Positions 43,161 through 51,521 of a stretch of 64,000 bases of DNA are shown here, piece after piece (within the stretch, counting starts at the first letter, position 1; each line of letters opens with the position of its first letter). The position numbers were made by a program, and so were the translations under genes. Origin of the DNA: Vallitalea guaymasensis. Lineage in GTDB: Bacteria; Bacillota; Clostridia; Lachnospirales; Vallitaleaceae. The stretch covers positions 3,844,001 through 3,908,000 of the forward strand of contig NZ_CP058561.1 in the NCBI RefSeq assembly GCF_018141425.1, written 5' to 3'. The notes below the pieces were generated by a model. The model ran no database searches. It was not told the DNA's origin and saw only the letters and a program-made list of their open reading frames with translations.

Positions 43161-43388
43161 GTTCAAAATCCACCTTTCCATATAACTGTATTATTTATGT
43201 CAATGTTCAACATTAAGTTCTAGTTTATTATATTATTTTAGAAAAATACATCACACTTTATTATAGTATCTAATAATATTGTATAAAAAGGCTAGTGAAT
43301 TGTCAATAGTTTTTTTAATAATAGAAAAATACAATTTAAAAATACACATATAAAACATTTGACATTATAATATGGAAAAAATTACTAA

Positions 43389-44576
43389 CTATTTTGGTTT
43401 ATATTTACTATTTATCAAAGAAGCTCTTTTAACAGAATTGTAACCAAAACGGCCACGAAGCTCATCTACTAATTTATCAACTTGCTCTTTTTTTACTGTA
43501 TTTTTCTCGTTTTCAAAAAGAGATAACTGCCTATAATCTTGGTTGCCAAAATTCCCTATACCGACACCTAGTAATCTTACTGGTTTATCTAATGGTATAT
43601 GGTCTAGCAGATTACATGCCATACTATAAATTGTATCAGTTACATCCGTAGGTTCATCAATAGTTATACTTCTAGTTATGACATTAAAATCATTATACTT
43701 TATTTTAATCGATATGGTTTTACCCTTTGAAATGTGCTTTCGAAGTCTCCAACTAACTGAATCTGCTAATAGCAAAGCTTCCTTTTTAAGTTCATCCAAA
43801 TTACTTACATCCAAAGAAAAAGTAATCTCATTACTAATGCTTTTCATATCATTCTTTACATTAGGATTGATGATATCACTACCAATACCATTCGCAGAAT
43901 TATGGATTTCCACAGCATACTTGTTACCCACAATCGTCTCCAATACACTCATTGGACATCTAGCTAAATCCCCAATCGTAGATATATCCATTTTATTAAG
44001 TGCTACAGTAGTCTTCTTACCAACACCATATAATTCTCCCACTGGTAAATCCCATAACTTCTCTTCCACATCCTTTGGATAAATCTCTGTAATACCCAGA
44101 GGCTTCTTATAATCAGATGCCATCTTAGCTAGCAATTTATTTGATGATATTCCTACCGAACAAGGTATATCTAATTCACCTAATAATCGGTTTTGAATAG
44201 TTATAGCCACCTCATGGGGCGAACCAAAAAGATTCTCTGTCCCAGTCATGTCCAAAAAAGCCTCATCAATTGAAAGTTGCTGTTTCAGAGGAGTATACTC
44301 ATCAAAGATACCCATTATTTCTCTTGATATATTACTATAAAGATTATGAGTCGGCCTCACAACAGTAGCCTCGGGACATAACTTCACAGCCTGCCAAATA
44401 GGCATAGCCGTTTTAACCCCATAAGCTTTAGCATCATAACTAGCAGCTAATACAATACCACGTCTCTTCTGCGGATCTCCCCCCACAATTAAAGGTCCAT
44501 CCTTCAATCTTGGATCATTAGCCTGCTCACAAGAAGCAAAAAAAGAATTCATATCAATATGAAGTATTGTTCTCAT
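43389..44576 (-). CDS. dinB: DNA polymerase IV
   Basis: 395 residues, a Y-family polymerase. The palm residues are visible: Asp8 in HIDMNSFFAS and the pair in LSIDEAFLDMTG near residue 103. The helix-hairpin-helix thumb (LWDLPVGELYGVGKKT) and little-finger domain follow. The C-terminus does not end in a canonical clamp-binding peptide; LSLFENE near residue 366 (QLSLFE-like) probably serves that role. It carries out error-prone bypass synthesis during the SOS response. A LexA/DinR-type box lies about 50 bp upstream. It is monocistronic. Confidence 0.96.
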   Translation of the reverse strand: MRTILHIDMNSFFASCEQANDPRLKDGPLIVGGDPQKRRGIVLAASYDAKAYGVKTAMPIWQAVKLCPEATVVRPTHNLYSNISREIMGIFDEYTPLKQQLSIDEAFLDMTGTENLFGSPHEVAITIQNRLLGELDIPCSVGISSNKLLAKMASDYKKPLGITEIYPKDVEEKLWDLPVGELYGVGKKTTVALNKMDISTIGDLARCPMSVLETIVGNKYAVEIHNSANGIGSDIINPNVKNDMKSISNEITFSLDVSNLDELKKEALLLADSVSWRLRKHISKGKTISIKIKYNDFNVITRSITIDEPTDVTDTIYSMACNLLDHIPLDKPVRLLGVGIGNFGNQDYRQLSLFENEKNTVKKEQVDKLVDELRGRFGYNSVKRASLINSKYKPK

Positions 44577-44626
44577 AATTATCCCTCTTACTATATGGGT
44601 ATATAATTGTAAATTGATTACAAACC

Positions 44627-44640
44627 CGAATGTGTGTTCT
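44627..44640 (-). promoter_or_regulatory. LexA (DinR) box upstream of dinB
   Basis: Plus strand CGAATGTGTGTTCT, minus strand AGAACACACATTCG. This matches the Gram-positive consensus CGAACRNRYGTTYG with one change in each half. It lies 51-64 bp upstream of the dinB start codon, as expected for an SOS gene. Confidence 0.75.
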
Positions 44641-44820
44641 TTTATAATGATACCATAAAAATGGATTGGAATGAATATATTTTTGTATTTGTGGATATAA
44701 ATTATCGGAACTAGAAATCTTTTTTTCTTCTATTACATTCAAATATTAACTTTGAAATAGCCAAAAGTAGTTCACAGTAGAAGAAAAAGTTTTTTGTAAT
44801 CCTATTGAAGGTTACTTCAA

Positions 44821-44926
44821 GCAAAATAGTATATGTATATGTGAAGTAGTGAGGCAGGACGCCGAACCCAGCTTTTTGCTCAGGACGAGCAAGTAGCTGG
44901 CGAAACATATACATATACTATTTTGC
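44821..44926. repeat. Hairpin element, AT stem with GC-rich core (copy 2)
   Basis: A perfect 22-bp inverted repeat (44821-44842 with 44905-44926) brackets a 62-base GC-rich core. The core has the ordered blocks GCAG, CCGA, GCTT, CTCAGG and GCAAGT found in the element at 4773-4844, plus an inner hairpin (AGCTTTTTGCTC with GAGCAAGTAGCT). The stems of the two elements are unrelated. It sits in the 675-bp gap between dinB and the aminotransferase gene. The rest of that gap is AT-rich; I see only an imperfect palindrome (AGGAAAA/TTTTCCT, 45213-45228) before the next ribosome binding site. Confidence 0.78.
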
Positions 44927-45251
44927 AAACACCACGTCCGAACAAAACACTTTTTTCTGACCTACCTGTATAAATAAAATCTATAATTGATATTATATTG
45001 CATTTGCCTATCAATGAGTATATAATATACTTTAAATAATTTGCAAAATATGAATTTACTTAAGCTTTAACTTACTTATGTTAAGTGTTTCGAATTAAAC
45101 ACATTTATAAATTAAAAATACATTAGTAACAAGACATTTTTTATAGTTTTATGATATTATTAAAAATAAGACAGAATATATTCAAGTTATTAAAACTTAA
45201 GTATGAAATTATAGGAAAAAATTTTCCTTATATTAAGAAGGGGGCATTCAA

Positions 45252-46319
45252 ATGCTAAATATTAAATATGAATTGACCAAAGACCTAAAGCAAAAACCAG
45301 ATTTCAATAATCTTGGATTCGGAACAAAATTTACTGATCATATGTTTATCATGGATTATACTGAAGGAAAAGGATGGCATGACCCAAGAATCGTACCATA
45401 TCAACCAATCTCCCTAGATCCTTCCGCTATGGTTTTTCATTATGGACAAGAAATGTTTGAAGGAATGAAAGCATACAAAACTGAAGATGACAGAGTGCTT
45501 TTATTCAGACCTGAAAAAAACATTCACAGAACTAATGTAACTAATGAAAGACTATGTATTCCACAGATAGACGAAGACGATATGTTTCAAGCTATCAACG
45601 ATCTAATAAAAGTAGAAAAAGACTGGATTCCAACTCCAAAAGGAACATCTCTATATATTAGACCTTTTATCATAGCTACTGATCCTTTCTTAGGTGTAAG
45701 AGCATCCAATTCTTATATGTTCATGGTTATACTATGTCCAGTTGGTGCTTATTACAAAGAAGGAATTAATCCTGTAAAAATATGGGTTGAAACTGAGTAT
45801 GTTCGTGCAGTAAAAGGTGGTATTGGTTTCGCTAAGACAGGCGGAAACTATGCAGCTAGTATCAAAGCTCAAATGAAAGCTAAAGAAAGAGGATATTCTC
45901 AAGTATTATGGCTTGATGGAGTAGAAAGAAAATATGTTGAAGAAGTAGGAACTATGAACGTATTCTTCAAAATTGATGGAGAAGTTATTACACCATCCCT
46001 TGAAGGTAGTATATTAGCAGGTGTTACTAGAGATTCTGTTATTGAATTATTAAAATCTTGGAATATACCTGTTTCAGAAAGAAAACTCTCAATAGAAGAG
46101 ATTTATGCTGCTGCTGAAGAAGGAAAACTTGAAGAAGCTTTCGGAACTGGAACAGCTGCAGTTATCTCACCAATTGGAGAACTTAACTACGATGGTAGAG
46201 TAATCAGTATAAATGATGGAAAAATAGGTGAAGTATCCCAAAAGATTTATGATACAATCACTGGCATCCAAACAGGTCATGTAGAAGATACTTATGGATG
46301 GGCAAAAGAAATAAAATAA
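45252..46319 (+). CDS. ilvE: Branched-chain amino acid aminotransferase
   Basis: 355 residues, a fold-type IV PLP enzyme of the longer BCAT (eukaryote/Gram-positive type) class. Diagnostic blocks are HYGQEMFEGMKAY, RLCIPQ and GGIGFAKTGGNYAAS (the Lys here is the probable PLP-binding residue), EEVGTMNVFF, and EAFGTGTAAVISPIG near the C-terminus. It interconverts Val, Leu and Ile with their 2-oxoacids. It precedes, at some distance, a 2-oxoacid:ferredoxin oxidoreductase operon that could use the products. AAGAAGGGGG precedes the ATG, and a terminator follows. The gap 46320-46851 (532 bp) holds this terminator and otherwise nothing I can recognise. Confidence 0.95.
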   Translation: MLNIKYELTKDLKQKPDFNNLGFGTKFTDHMFIMDYTEGKGWHDPRIVPYQPISLDPSAMVFHYGQEMFEGMKAYKTEDDRVLLFRPEKNIHRTNVTNERLCIPQIDEDDMFQAINDLIKVEKDWIPTPKGTSLYIRPFIIATDPFLGVRASNSYMFMVILCPVGAYYKEGINPVKIWVETEYVRAVKGGIGFAKTGGNYAASIKAQMKAKERGYSQVLWLDGVERKYVEEVGTMNVFFKIDGEVITPSLEGSILAGVTRDSVIELLKSWNIPVSERKLSIEEIYAAAEEGKLEEAFGTGTAAVISPIGELNYDGRVISINDGKIGEVSQKIYDTITGIQTGHVEDTYGWAKEIK

Positions 46320-46347
46320 TTAGTATAATAAGATAAGAATTAACTAT

Positions 46348-46384
46348 AAAAAAGAGGGTTTTAATATAACCTTCTTTTTTTATG
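46348..46384 (+). terminator. Intrinsic terminator after ilvE
   Basis: AAAAAAGAGGGTT (46348-46360) pairs with AACCTTCTTTTTT (46368-46380) through one G-T pair, with the T-tract inside the 3' arm. Confidence 0.85.
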
Positions 46385-46851
46385 GTTGTCAATTACTGTC
46401 AAAATAATAATATTAAGATTAAATATTATTAATCAATTACATATGATGGATTTATATAATGATTATCTTTTGATAATTTTCTTTATTAACTAAATTCATG
46501 GAATAAGTTTGCTAGAAATCTTGTTTGTTATATTTATTAATGTTATTATTAATTAAAGTAGTATCAATATAGGGAATATTTTTCGATTTACCACATTAAT
46601 GTATTTGAGTGGTGGACTGATACAACATATTTGCTAATTGGTAAAAGTGCACAAAAATGATAATGAAAAATTGTTGCGTATTTACGACTTAATTCTCATT
46701 TTTTATTGGAAAATTAGTTTTGATATGTTATTATATAAGTATAAATGGTATAAATAACAAACTATTTATTGAAAACCTATAGTTATACTTAATATCTAAA
46801 TGTGTTTCTGACAAGGACATAATGAAATAAACTATAGCAAAGGAGCGTAAT

Positions 46852-47520
46852 ATGGTAAAGGGATTAAATATTTCTATTTTTACAGGGAATTTTGGCAGCG
46901 GTAAGACTGAAATGGCAATCAATTCAGCTCTAAGATCTGCTGAACAAGGAAAGAAAACGGTACTTGTAGATGTTGATGTGGTTAATCCTTTTTTTCGTTC
47001 TGCAGAAGTTAAACCTTTATTGGAAGAGAAAAATATTAAGGTGATAACCCCTAATTTTGCAACAACGAATCTGGATATACCATCTTTACCGGCATCTATC
47101 TATAGTGTTTTTAGTATGGAAAATACTAATGTTTTCTTTGATGTAGGAGGCGACGAAGACGGGGCAACCAGCCTTGGTCAATTCAAAAGTTATTTTGATT
47201 CTTGTGATTATAAAATGTATTTTGTAATTAACACAAGAAGACCTTTTACTAATAATGAAGAAGATATCATAGGGCTTATGAAACAAGTGGAATTAAGATC
47301 AAGATTAAAGATAACGGATCTAGTAAACAATACTAATCTGTCCTACGAAACAACAGAAGATATTATATTACAAGGTCAGAAAATTATTGACAACGTATCG
47401 GATATGACAGGCATACCCATAACTTATATAAATGCAAAGAAAGATATATCTATAGAATTACCAGAAAAACATAAAGGCAAATTATTTTATATGGATTTAT
47501 TTATGCAACCCAAATTTTAG
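46852..47520 (+). CDS. P-loop ATPase (CobQ/MinD-like) next to oxidoreductase operon
   Basis: 222 residues beginning with a glycine-rich P-loop, FTGNFGSGKTEMAIN (residues 9-23), followed by KTVLVDVDVVNPFFRSAEV, as in deviant-Walker MinD/CobQ-type ATPases. A second region (FFDVGGDEDGATSLGQF) is the likely Walker B/switch. AAAGGAG precedes the ATG. It is followed 150 bp later by the ferredoxin-like subunit gene. A role as assembly or regulatory factor for the iron-sulfur oxidoreductase is suggested only by position. No membrane segments are present. Confidence 0.75.
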   Translation: MVKGLNISIFTGNFGSGKTEMAINSALRSAEQGKKTVLVDVDVVNPFFRSAEVKPLLEEKNIKVITPNFATTNLDIPSLPASIYSVFSMENTNVFFDVGGDEDGATSLGQFKSYFDSCDYKMYFVINTRRPFTNNEEDIIGLMKQVELRSRLKITDLVNNTNLSYETTEDIILQGQKIIDNVSDMTGIPITYINAKKDISIELPEKHKGKLFYMDLFMQPKF

Positions 47521-47671
47521 GATAGAGTGATTATTCTTAATCACCTTCCTAAAGTATTTTGCTAGATTATGAAGTATTAATAATTATAGGAGCATTTAAA
47601 TATAACTTTATCCAAACTTACAAAAGATGAACTAATATTTAAGTGTTTCCTTAGGTGAAAGGAGATTACAT

Positions 47672-47878
47672 ATGGCAAAGGTAACTTTTAATGAGGAGTT
47701 ATGTAAGGGATGTGGGTTATGTACCACAGTATGTCCTAAAAAGATAGTGGTTTTATCAAAAGATAAGATTAATTCAAAAGGATATCATCCTGCCACTGTT
47801 ACAGACATGGATCAATGTATTGGTTGTGCATTTTGTGCTACCATTTGTCCTGATGTCGTCATTAAAGTAGAGAAATAA
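47672..47878 (+). CDS. 2-oxoacid:ferredoxin oxidoreductase delta subunit (2[4Fe-4S], VorD-type)
   Basis: 68 residues, a small ferredoxin-like subunit with two complete cluster motifs, CKGCGLCTTVCPKK and CIGCAFCATICPDV. It carries electrons from the TPP site to external ferredoxin. A clear AAAGGAG precedes the ATG. The next three genes follow at 26, 2 and 2 bp, so the four subunits form one operon in the order delta, alpha, beta, gamma. Confidence 0.93.
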   Translation: MAKVTFNEELCKGCGLCTTVCPKKIVVLSKDKINSKGYHPATVTDMDQCIGCAFCATICPDVVIKVEK

Positions 47879-47904
47879 TTAGAGTATAGAATGGAGGAGT
47901 AATA

Positions 47905-48969
47905 ATGGAAAAGGTTTTAATGAAGGGTAATGAAGCCATAGCAGAAGCTGCAATACAAGCTGGATGCAAATATTTTTTTGGTTATCCTATAACACCACAA
48001 AATGAAATTCCAGCATATATGGCTAAAAAATTACCTAAAATCGGAGGTGTTTTTTTACAAGCAGAATCCGAGGTTTCAGCCATAAATATGGTATACGGAG
48101 CAGCAGGAGCAGGAGCAAGAGTTATGACATCATCATCAAGTCCTGGAATAAGTCTAAAACAAGAGGGCATTTCATATATAGCAGGAGCAGGGTTACCATG
48201 TGTTATAGTTAACATAGTAAGAGGGGGCCCAGGTCTTGGAGGAATCCAACCAGCTCAGTCAGATTACTTCCAAGCTGTCAAAGGTGGAGGACATGGAGAT
48301 TATAATCTAATCGTTTATGCTCCATCAACTTTACAAGAGATGGTTAGTCTTACAATGGAAGCATTTGATATAGCTGATATGTACAGGAATCCAGTAATGA
48401 TTCTTGGAGACGGAATGCTTGGACAAATGATGGAACCAGTTGAATTCGTTAAACCACCTGCTAGAGATTTACCTGCGAAAGATTGGGCTACAACAGGCTG
48501 CGATGGAACTAGAAAACCTAATATTATTAATTCATTATATATAGACCCAGCTGAACTTGAAAAAGAAGTAGATAAGACATATAAAAAATATAAACTCATA
48601 GAGGAAAAAGAAGTAAGATATGAAAAATACAATTGTGATGATGCAGAAATAATCATAACTGCATATGGAACAACAGCAAGAATAGTAAAAAGTGTAATAG
48701 AAATGGCAAAAGAAGAAGGAATCAATGTAGGATTAATAAGACCTATAACATTATGGCCATTCCCTTATGAACCTGTTAGAGAATACGCTGACAAAGATCA
48801 TGTGAAAGCATTCATGAGTGTTGAAATGAGTAAAGGTCAAATGATAGAAGATATAAGACTTGGAGTGAACGGAAAAAAAGACGTATATTTTTATGGCAGA
48901 ACAGGTGGTATGGTACCAACTCCTGATGATATTATGGCAGAGATTAGAAAAATAGTGAAGGAGGTATAA
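47905..48969 (+). CDS. vorB: 2-oxoacid:ferredoxin oxidoreductase alpha subunit (VorB-type)
   Basis: 354 residues. The N-terminal pyrimidine-binding domain has [29 protein letters not shown]-type sequence (residues 6-31), typical of VorB/KorA subunits. [20 protein letters not shown] and GGPGLGG follow, and the C-terminal domain II contains [20 protein letters not shown]. It oxidatively decarboxylates 2-oxoacids to acyl-CoA with the other subunits. The assignment to 3-methyl-2-oxobutanoate (from valine) rather than 2-oxoglutarate is favoured by the nearby ilvE but not proven. Confidence 0.9.
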   Translation: MEKVLMKGNEAIAEAAIQAGCKYFFGYPITPQNEIPAYMAKKLPKIGGVFLQAESEVSAINMVYGAAGAGARVMTSSSSPGISLKQEGISYIAGAGLPCVIVNIVRGGPGLGGIQPAQSDYFQAVKGGGHGDYNLIVYAPSTLQEMVSLTMEAFDIADMYRNPVMILGDGMLGQMMEPVEFVKPPARDLPAKDWATTGCDGTRKPNIINSLYIDPAELEKEVDKTYKKYKLIEEKEVRYEKYNCDDAEIIITAYGTTARIVKSVIEMAKEEGINVGLIRPITLWPFPYEPVREYADKDHVKAFMSVEMSKGQMIEDIRLGVNGKKDVYFYGRTGGMVPTPDDIMAEIRKIVKEV

Positions 48970-48971
48970 TA

Positions 48972-49709
48972 ATGAAAGTAGTATTTGATAAACCAAAGGC
49001 CCTAACTGAAACTCCTTTTCATTATTGCCCTGGTTGTACTCATGGAATAATACATCGTTTAGTTGCTGAAGCAATAGATGACCTTAATATACAAGATAAA
49101 GCTATAGGTGTAGCACCTGTAGGATGTTCTGTTTTTGCATACAAATATTTTGGCTGTGATATGCATGAAGCAGCTCATGGTCGTGCTCCTGCAGTTGCAA
49201 CAGGTATTAAAAGGGTTTTACCAGATAACATAGTTTTTACATATCAAGGTGACGGAGATTTAGCATCCATCGGAGCAGCTGAGATTGTTCATGCAGCAGC
49301 AAGAAATGAAAATATTACTGTAATTTTTGTTAATAATGCAATATATGGAATGACAGGTGGACAAATGGCACCAACAACATTAGTTGGTCAAGTAACAACT
49401 ACATCTCCTTATGGAAGAGATCCAAAACTTGCAGGATTACCTATAAAAGTATCAGAAATGTTGGCTACTTTGGATGGAGCATATTACATAGAAAGAGTAT
49501 CAGTTCATGACGTGAAACATATAAAACAAGCTAAAAAAGCTATTAAGAAAGCTTTCGAGAATCAAGTTAATAACAAAGGATTTTCATTAATTGAGGTGTT
49601 ATCAACTTGCCCTACCAATTGGGGAATGTCACCTTCTGAAGCACTTGAATGGGTTAAAGATAGCATGGTTCCAGTATATCCTTTGGGTGTTAAAAAGGAG
49701 GGGGAGTAA
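48972..49709 (+). CDS. 2-oxoacid:ferredoxin oxidoreductase beta subunit (TPP-binding)
   Basis: 245 residues. The start is the ATG two bases after the alpha-subunit stop. The TPP/magnesium motif is [20 protein letters not shown] with [11 protein letters not shown] (GDG...N form), and the N-terminal block [14 protein letters not shown] contains two conserved cysteines. This is the usual length for KorB/VorA subunits that lack their own cluster domain. It forms the active site with the alpha subunit. Confidence 0.92.
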   Translation: MKVVFDKPKALTETPFHYCPGCTHGIIHRLVAEAIDDLNIQDKAIGVAPVGCSVFAYKYFGCDMHEAAHGRAPAVATGIKRVLPDNIVFTYQGDGDLASIGAAEIVHAAARNENITVIFVNNAIYGMTGGQMAPTTLVGQVTTTSPYGRDPKLAGLPIKVSEMLATLDGAYYIERVSVHDVKHIKQAKKAIKKAFENQVNNKGFSLIEVLSTCPTNWGMSPSEALEWVKDSMVPVYPLGVKKEGE

Positions 49710-49711
49710 CA

Positions 49712-50248
49712 ATGACTGAGCAACTAATTATTGCTGGATTTGGTGGTCAAGGTGTTATGTCTATTGGTCAAATACTAACATATGCAGGAATGACTGAAAA
49801 AAAAGAAGTGTCATGGTTACCATCCTATGGACCAGAAATGCGTGGCGGAACAGCAAACTGTAATGTAATTGTATCAGACAAACCAGTTGCATCACCTATA
49901 GTAACCAAAGCTACAGCAGGATTGATGTTAAACAAACCATCATTGATAAAATTTGAAAATAGTGTCAAGGAAGGCGGTAATCTATTAATTAATAGTTCTC
50001 TGATAGATATAAAAGCAACTAGAGATGATATAAATGTATATTATATCAAAGCTAATGAGATTGCAGTTGAACTTGGTAACACAAGAATAGCTAATATGGT
50101 AATGCTTGGTGCTTATTTGGAACTAACCAAAGTTGTAAGTATAGATTCAGTTATTGAAGCACTCAAGAAAGTATTAGGAAAATCAAAAGAACATCTTATT
50201 CCAATTAATATAAAAGCCATGGAACGTGGAGCTGAATGTGTTAAGTAA
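49712..50248 (+). CDS. 2-oxoacid:ferredoxin oxidoreductase gamma subunit
   Basis: 178 residues with the typical gamma-subunit start IIAGFGGQGVMSIGQILTYA and the block SWLPSYGPEMRGGTANCNVI. It likely binds CoA or assists subunit assembly. It starts two bases after the beta subunit and ends 9 bp before a strong terminator, so it is the last gene of the operon. Confidence 0.92.
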   Translation: MTEQLIIAGFGGQGVMSIGQILTYAGMTEKKEVSWLPSYGPEMRGGTANCNVIVSDKPVASPIVTKATAGLMLNKPSLIKFENSVKEGGNLLINSSLIDIKATRDDINVYYIKANEIAVELGNTRIANMVMLGAYLELTKVVSIDSVIEALKKVLGKSKEHLIPINIKAMERGAECVK

Positions 50249-50256
50249 TAAATTAT

Positions 50257-50285
50257 AAAGGAGCTTGAAAAAGCTCCTTTTTTCA
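50257..50285 (+). terminator. Intrinsic terminator of the oxidoreductase operon
   Basis: A perfect stem AAAGGAGCTT (50257-50266) / AAGCTCCTTT (50271-50280) with a GAAA loop, followed by TTTC. Confidence 0.9.
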
Positions 50286-50404
50286 ATACAATAGTTAACT
50301 GCAAATTGACATTATTCTAGTACATGTATATAATTTATATATAGCAATATGGAGATAAATACTTCATAAATAAGCTGAATTCAAAAAAGAGAGGGGTAAT
50401 AATA

Positions 50405-50935
50405 ATGTATGAAGGAAAAAAAATCAGGTTAAGAGAATATAAAAAATCGGATGTGGAAGCAGCACAAAACTATATTAATGACAAGGAAGTTAAAAAGAAC
50501 CTTAATCCAGGAATACCATTTCCCTATACGTTGCAAGATGAAGAAAAGTGGTTTGAAAGTAATACTGCATTGAAAGACACATATAATTTTGCTATTGAAA
50601 CTCTTGAAGATAATATATATATTGGCGGTTGTGGAATAAATCAAGTTGATTGGAAAAACAGTAACGTGGAAATAGGCATATTCATTGGAAACAAAGAGTA
50701 TTGGAATAAAGGATACGGAACTGATGCAATGAATGTACTTATAAGATTTATCTTCAACGAGATGAATATTAACAAAATAAAATTAAATGTATATTCATTC
50801 AACAAAAGAGCAATGAGATGTTATGAAAAATGTGGATTCATAACAGAAGGAGTTTTACGTAAAGAACTTTATAGAGAAGGAAATTATCATGATATCATAG
50901 TAATGGGATTACTGAAAGAAGAATTTGTAAAATAA
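50405..50935 (+). CDS. GNAT N-acetyltransferase (RimJ/RimL-like)
   Basis: 176 residues with the GNAT fold. IRLREYKKSDVEAAQNYIND starts the domain, and the acetyl-CoA loop is IFIGNKEYWNKGYGTDAMNV (residues 94-113). NKIKLNVYSFNKRAMRCYEK and CGFITEGVLRKELYREG are typical of RimJ/RimL/SpeG-like members. GAGAGGGG precedes the ATG at 50405. The acceptor (ribosomal N-terminus, polyamine or drug) cannot be told. It is monocistronic; a hairpin at 51117-51145 lies well downstream. Confidence 0.9.
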   Translation: MYEGKKIRLREYKKSDVEAAQNYINDKEVKKNLNPGIPFPYTLQDEEKWFESNTALKDTYNFAIETLEDNIYIGGCGINQVDWKNSNVEIGIFIGNKEYWNKGYGTDAMNVLIRFIFNEMNINKIKLNVYSFNKRAMRCYEKCGFITEGVLRKELYREGNYHDIIVMGLLKEEFVK

Positions 50936-51039
50936 ATATAAAAAACCAACGGGAATGCTGAACATGATTATTATGTAGTTGACAGCTGATAAAATTACAC
51001 GACCCAACTGAAAAATTATTCTTGTGGATTATTACTATC

Positions 51040-51067
51040 TTGACAAAATATAATATTGTGATACAAT
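51040..51067 (+). promoter_or_regulatory. Promoter of the purine operon
   Basis: TTGACA (51040-51045), 16-bp spacer, TACAAT (51062-51067), about 100 bp upstream of the riboswitch aptamer. A stem-loop (CTCAA...TTGAG, about 51117-51145) lies between promoter and aptamer. Confidence 0.65.
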
Positions 51068-51167
51068 ATTCTACAATCTATATCATAGATAAATTATTCA
51101 ACAATCAAATGAAAACTCAAACTAGTTATCTTAACTGGCTTGAGTATATTTTATAATAAAAATTAAT

Positions 51168-51240
51168 TGTTTCGTATAAATTCTCTAATATGGTGAGAAA
51201 GTCTCTACCCTGTAACCGTAAAATACAGGACTACGATTTT
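51168..51240 (+). ncRNA. Purine riboswitch aptamer (guanine type, C74)
   Basis: The conserved purine-aptamer core is present. P1 is TTCGTA/TACGA (51171-51176, 51232-51236). P2 is TTCTC/GAGAA (51181-51185, 51195-51199) with loop TAATATGGT. J2/3 is GTCTCTACC. P3 is CCTGTA/TACAGG with loop ACCGTAAAA. After P3 the ligand-pairing position reads A-C-T-A, so base 51231 is C, which selects guanine/hypoxanthine rather than adenine. It lies in the 586-bp leader of the adenine deaminase operon. Confidence 0.93.
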
Positions 51241-51301
51241 ATAGTATAATTAGTTAGTGCCAATTTATTATTTATAAATAGGTGCTTTATAGATTAAAGG
51301 A

Positions 51302-51334
51302 ATCAGTTACTCATAAACCAACTGATGTTTTTTT
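51302..51334 (+). terminator. First leader terminator candidate
   Basis: ATCAGTT (51302-51308) pairs with AACTGAT (51320-51326), followed by GTTTTTTTGG. It is downstream of the aptamer and may terminate part of the transcripts. Confidence 0.65.
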
Positions 51335-51376
51335 GGTCTTACTGAAATTTATGCAATGCATATCTACTATGAATCA

Positions 51377-51406
51377 AGAGACTTTCTAATAGAAAGTCTT
51401 TTTTTA
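51377..51406 (+). terminator. Second leader terminator with antiterminator partner in aptamer
   Basis: AGACTTTCT (51379-51387) / AGAAAGTCT (51391-51399) with a 3-base loop and a T7 tract. The 11-base 5' arm agagactttct (51377-51387) is perfectly complementary to agaaagtctct (51196-51206) in the aptamer P2/J2-3 strand. Aptamer folding and antitermination are therefore mutually exclusive, a ligand-off switch. Confidence 0.75.
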
Positions 51407-51521
51407 TATGTTCAAGGAAAAATCCTTACTTTCTATTTTAAAATACATACCAGACTACTTAATATGAAACTTCAAAAAACCAAATAAAATTATATATAAT
51501 CGTCATAAGGAGTCTTGTGTA

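Noticed and set aside
43678-44082. 134-codon plus-strand frame inside dinB
   Set aside because: Shadow frame opposite a conserved polymerase; no ribosome binding site and no family resemblance.
44711-44914. 67-codon minus-strand frame over the hairpin element
   Set aside because: It runs through the palindrome and its GC-rich core; the start lacks a ribosome binding site and the translation is not protein-like.
44927-45251. T-box or leader peptide before ilvE
   Set aside because: No T-box sequence, specifier loop or branched-chain-codon-rich small frame was found; only an AT-rich leader with one weak palindrome.
46385-46851. Possible hidden gene or RNA in the 530-bp gap after ilvE
   Set aside because: All frames are broken by stops and no conserved RNA motif or strong stem-loop is visible.
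48315-48725. 136-codon minus-strand frame
   Set aside because: Shadow of the oxidoreductase alpha-subunit gene; Ser/Ile-rich low-complexity translation with no start signals.
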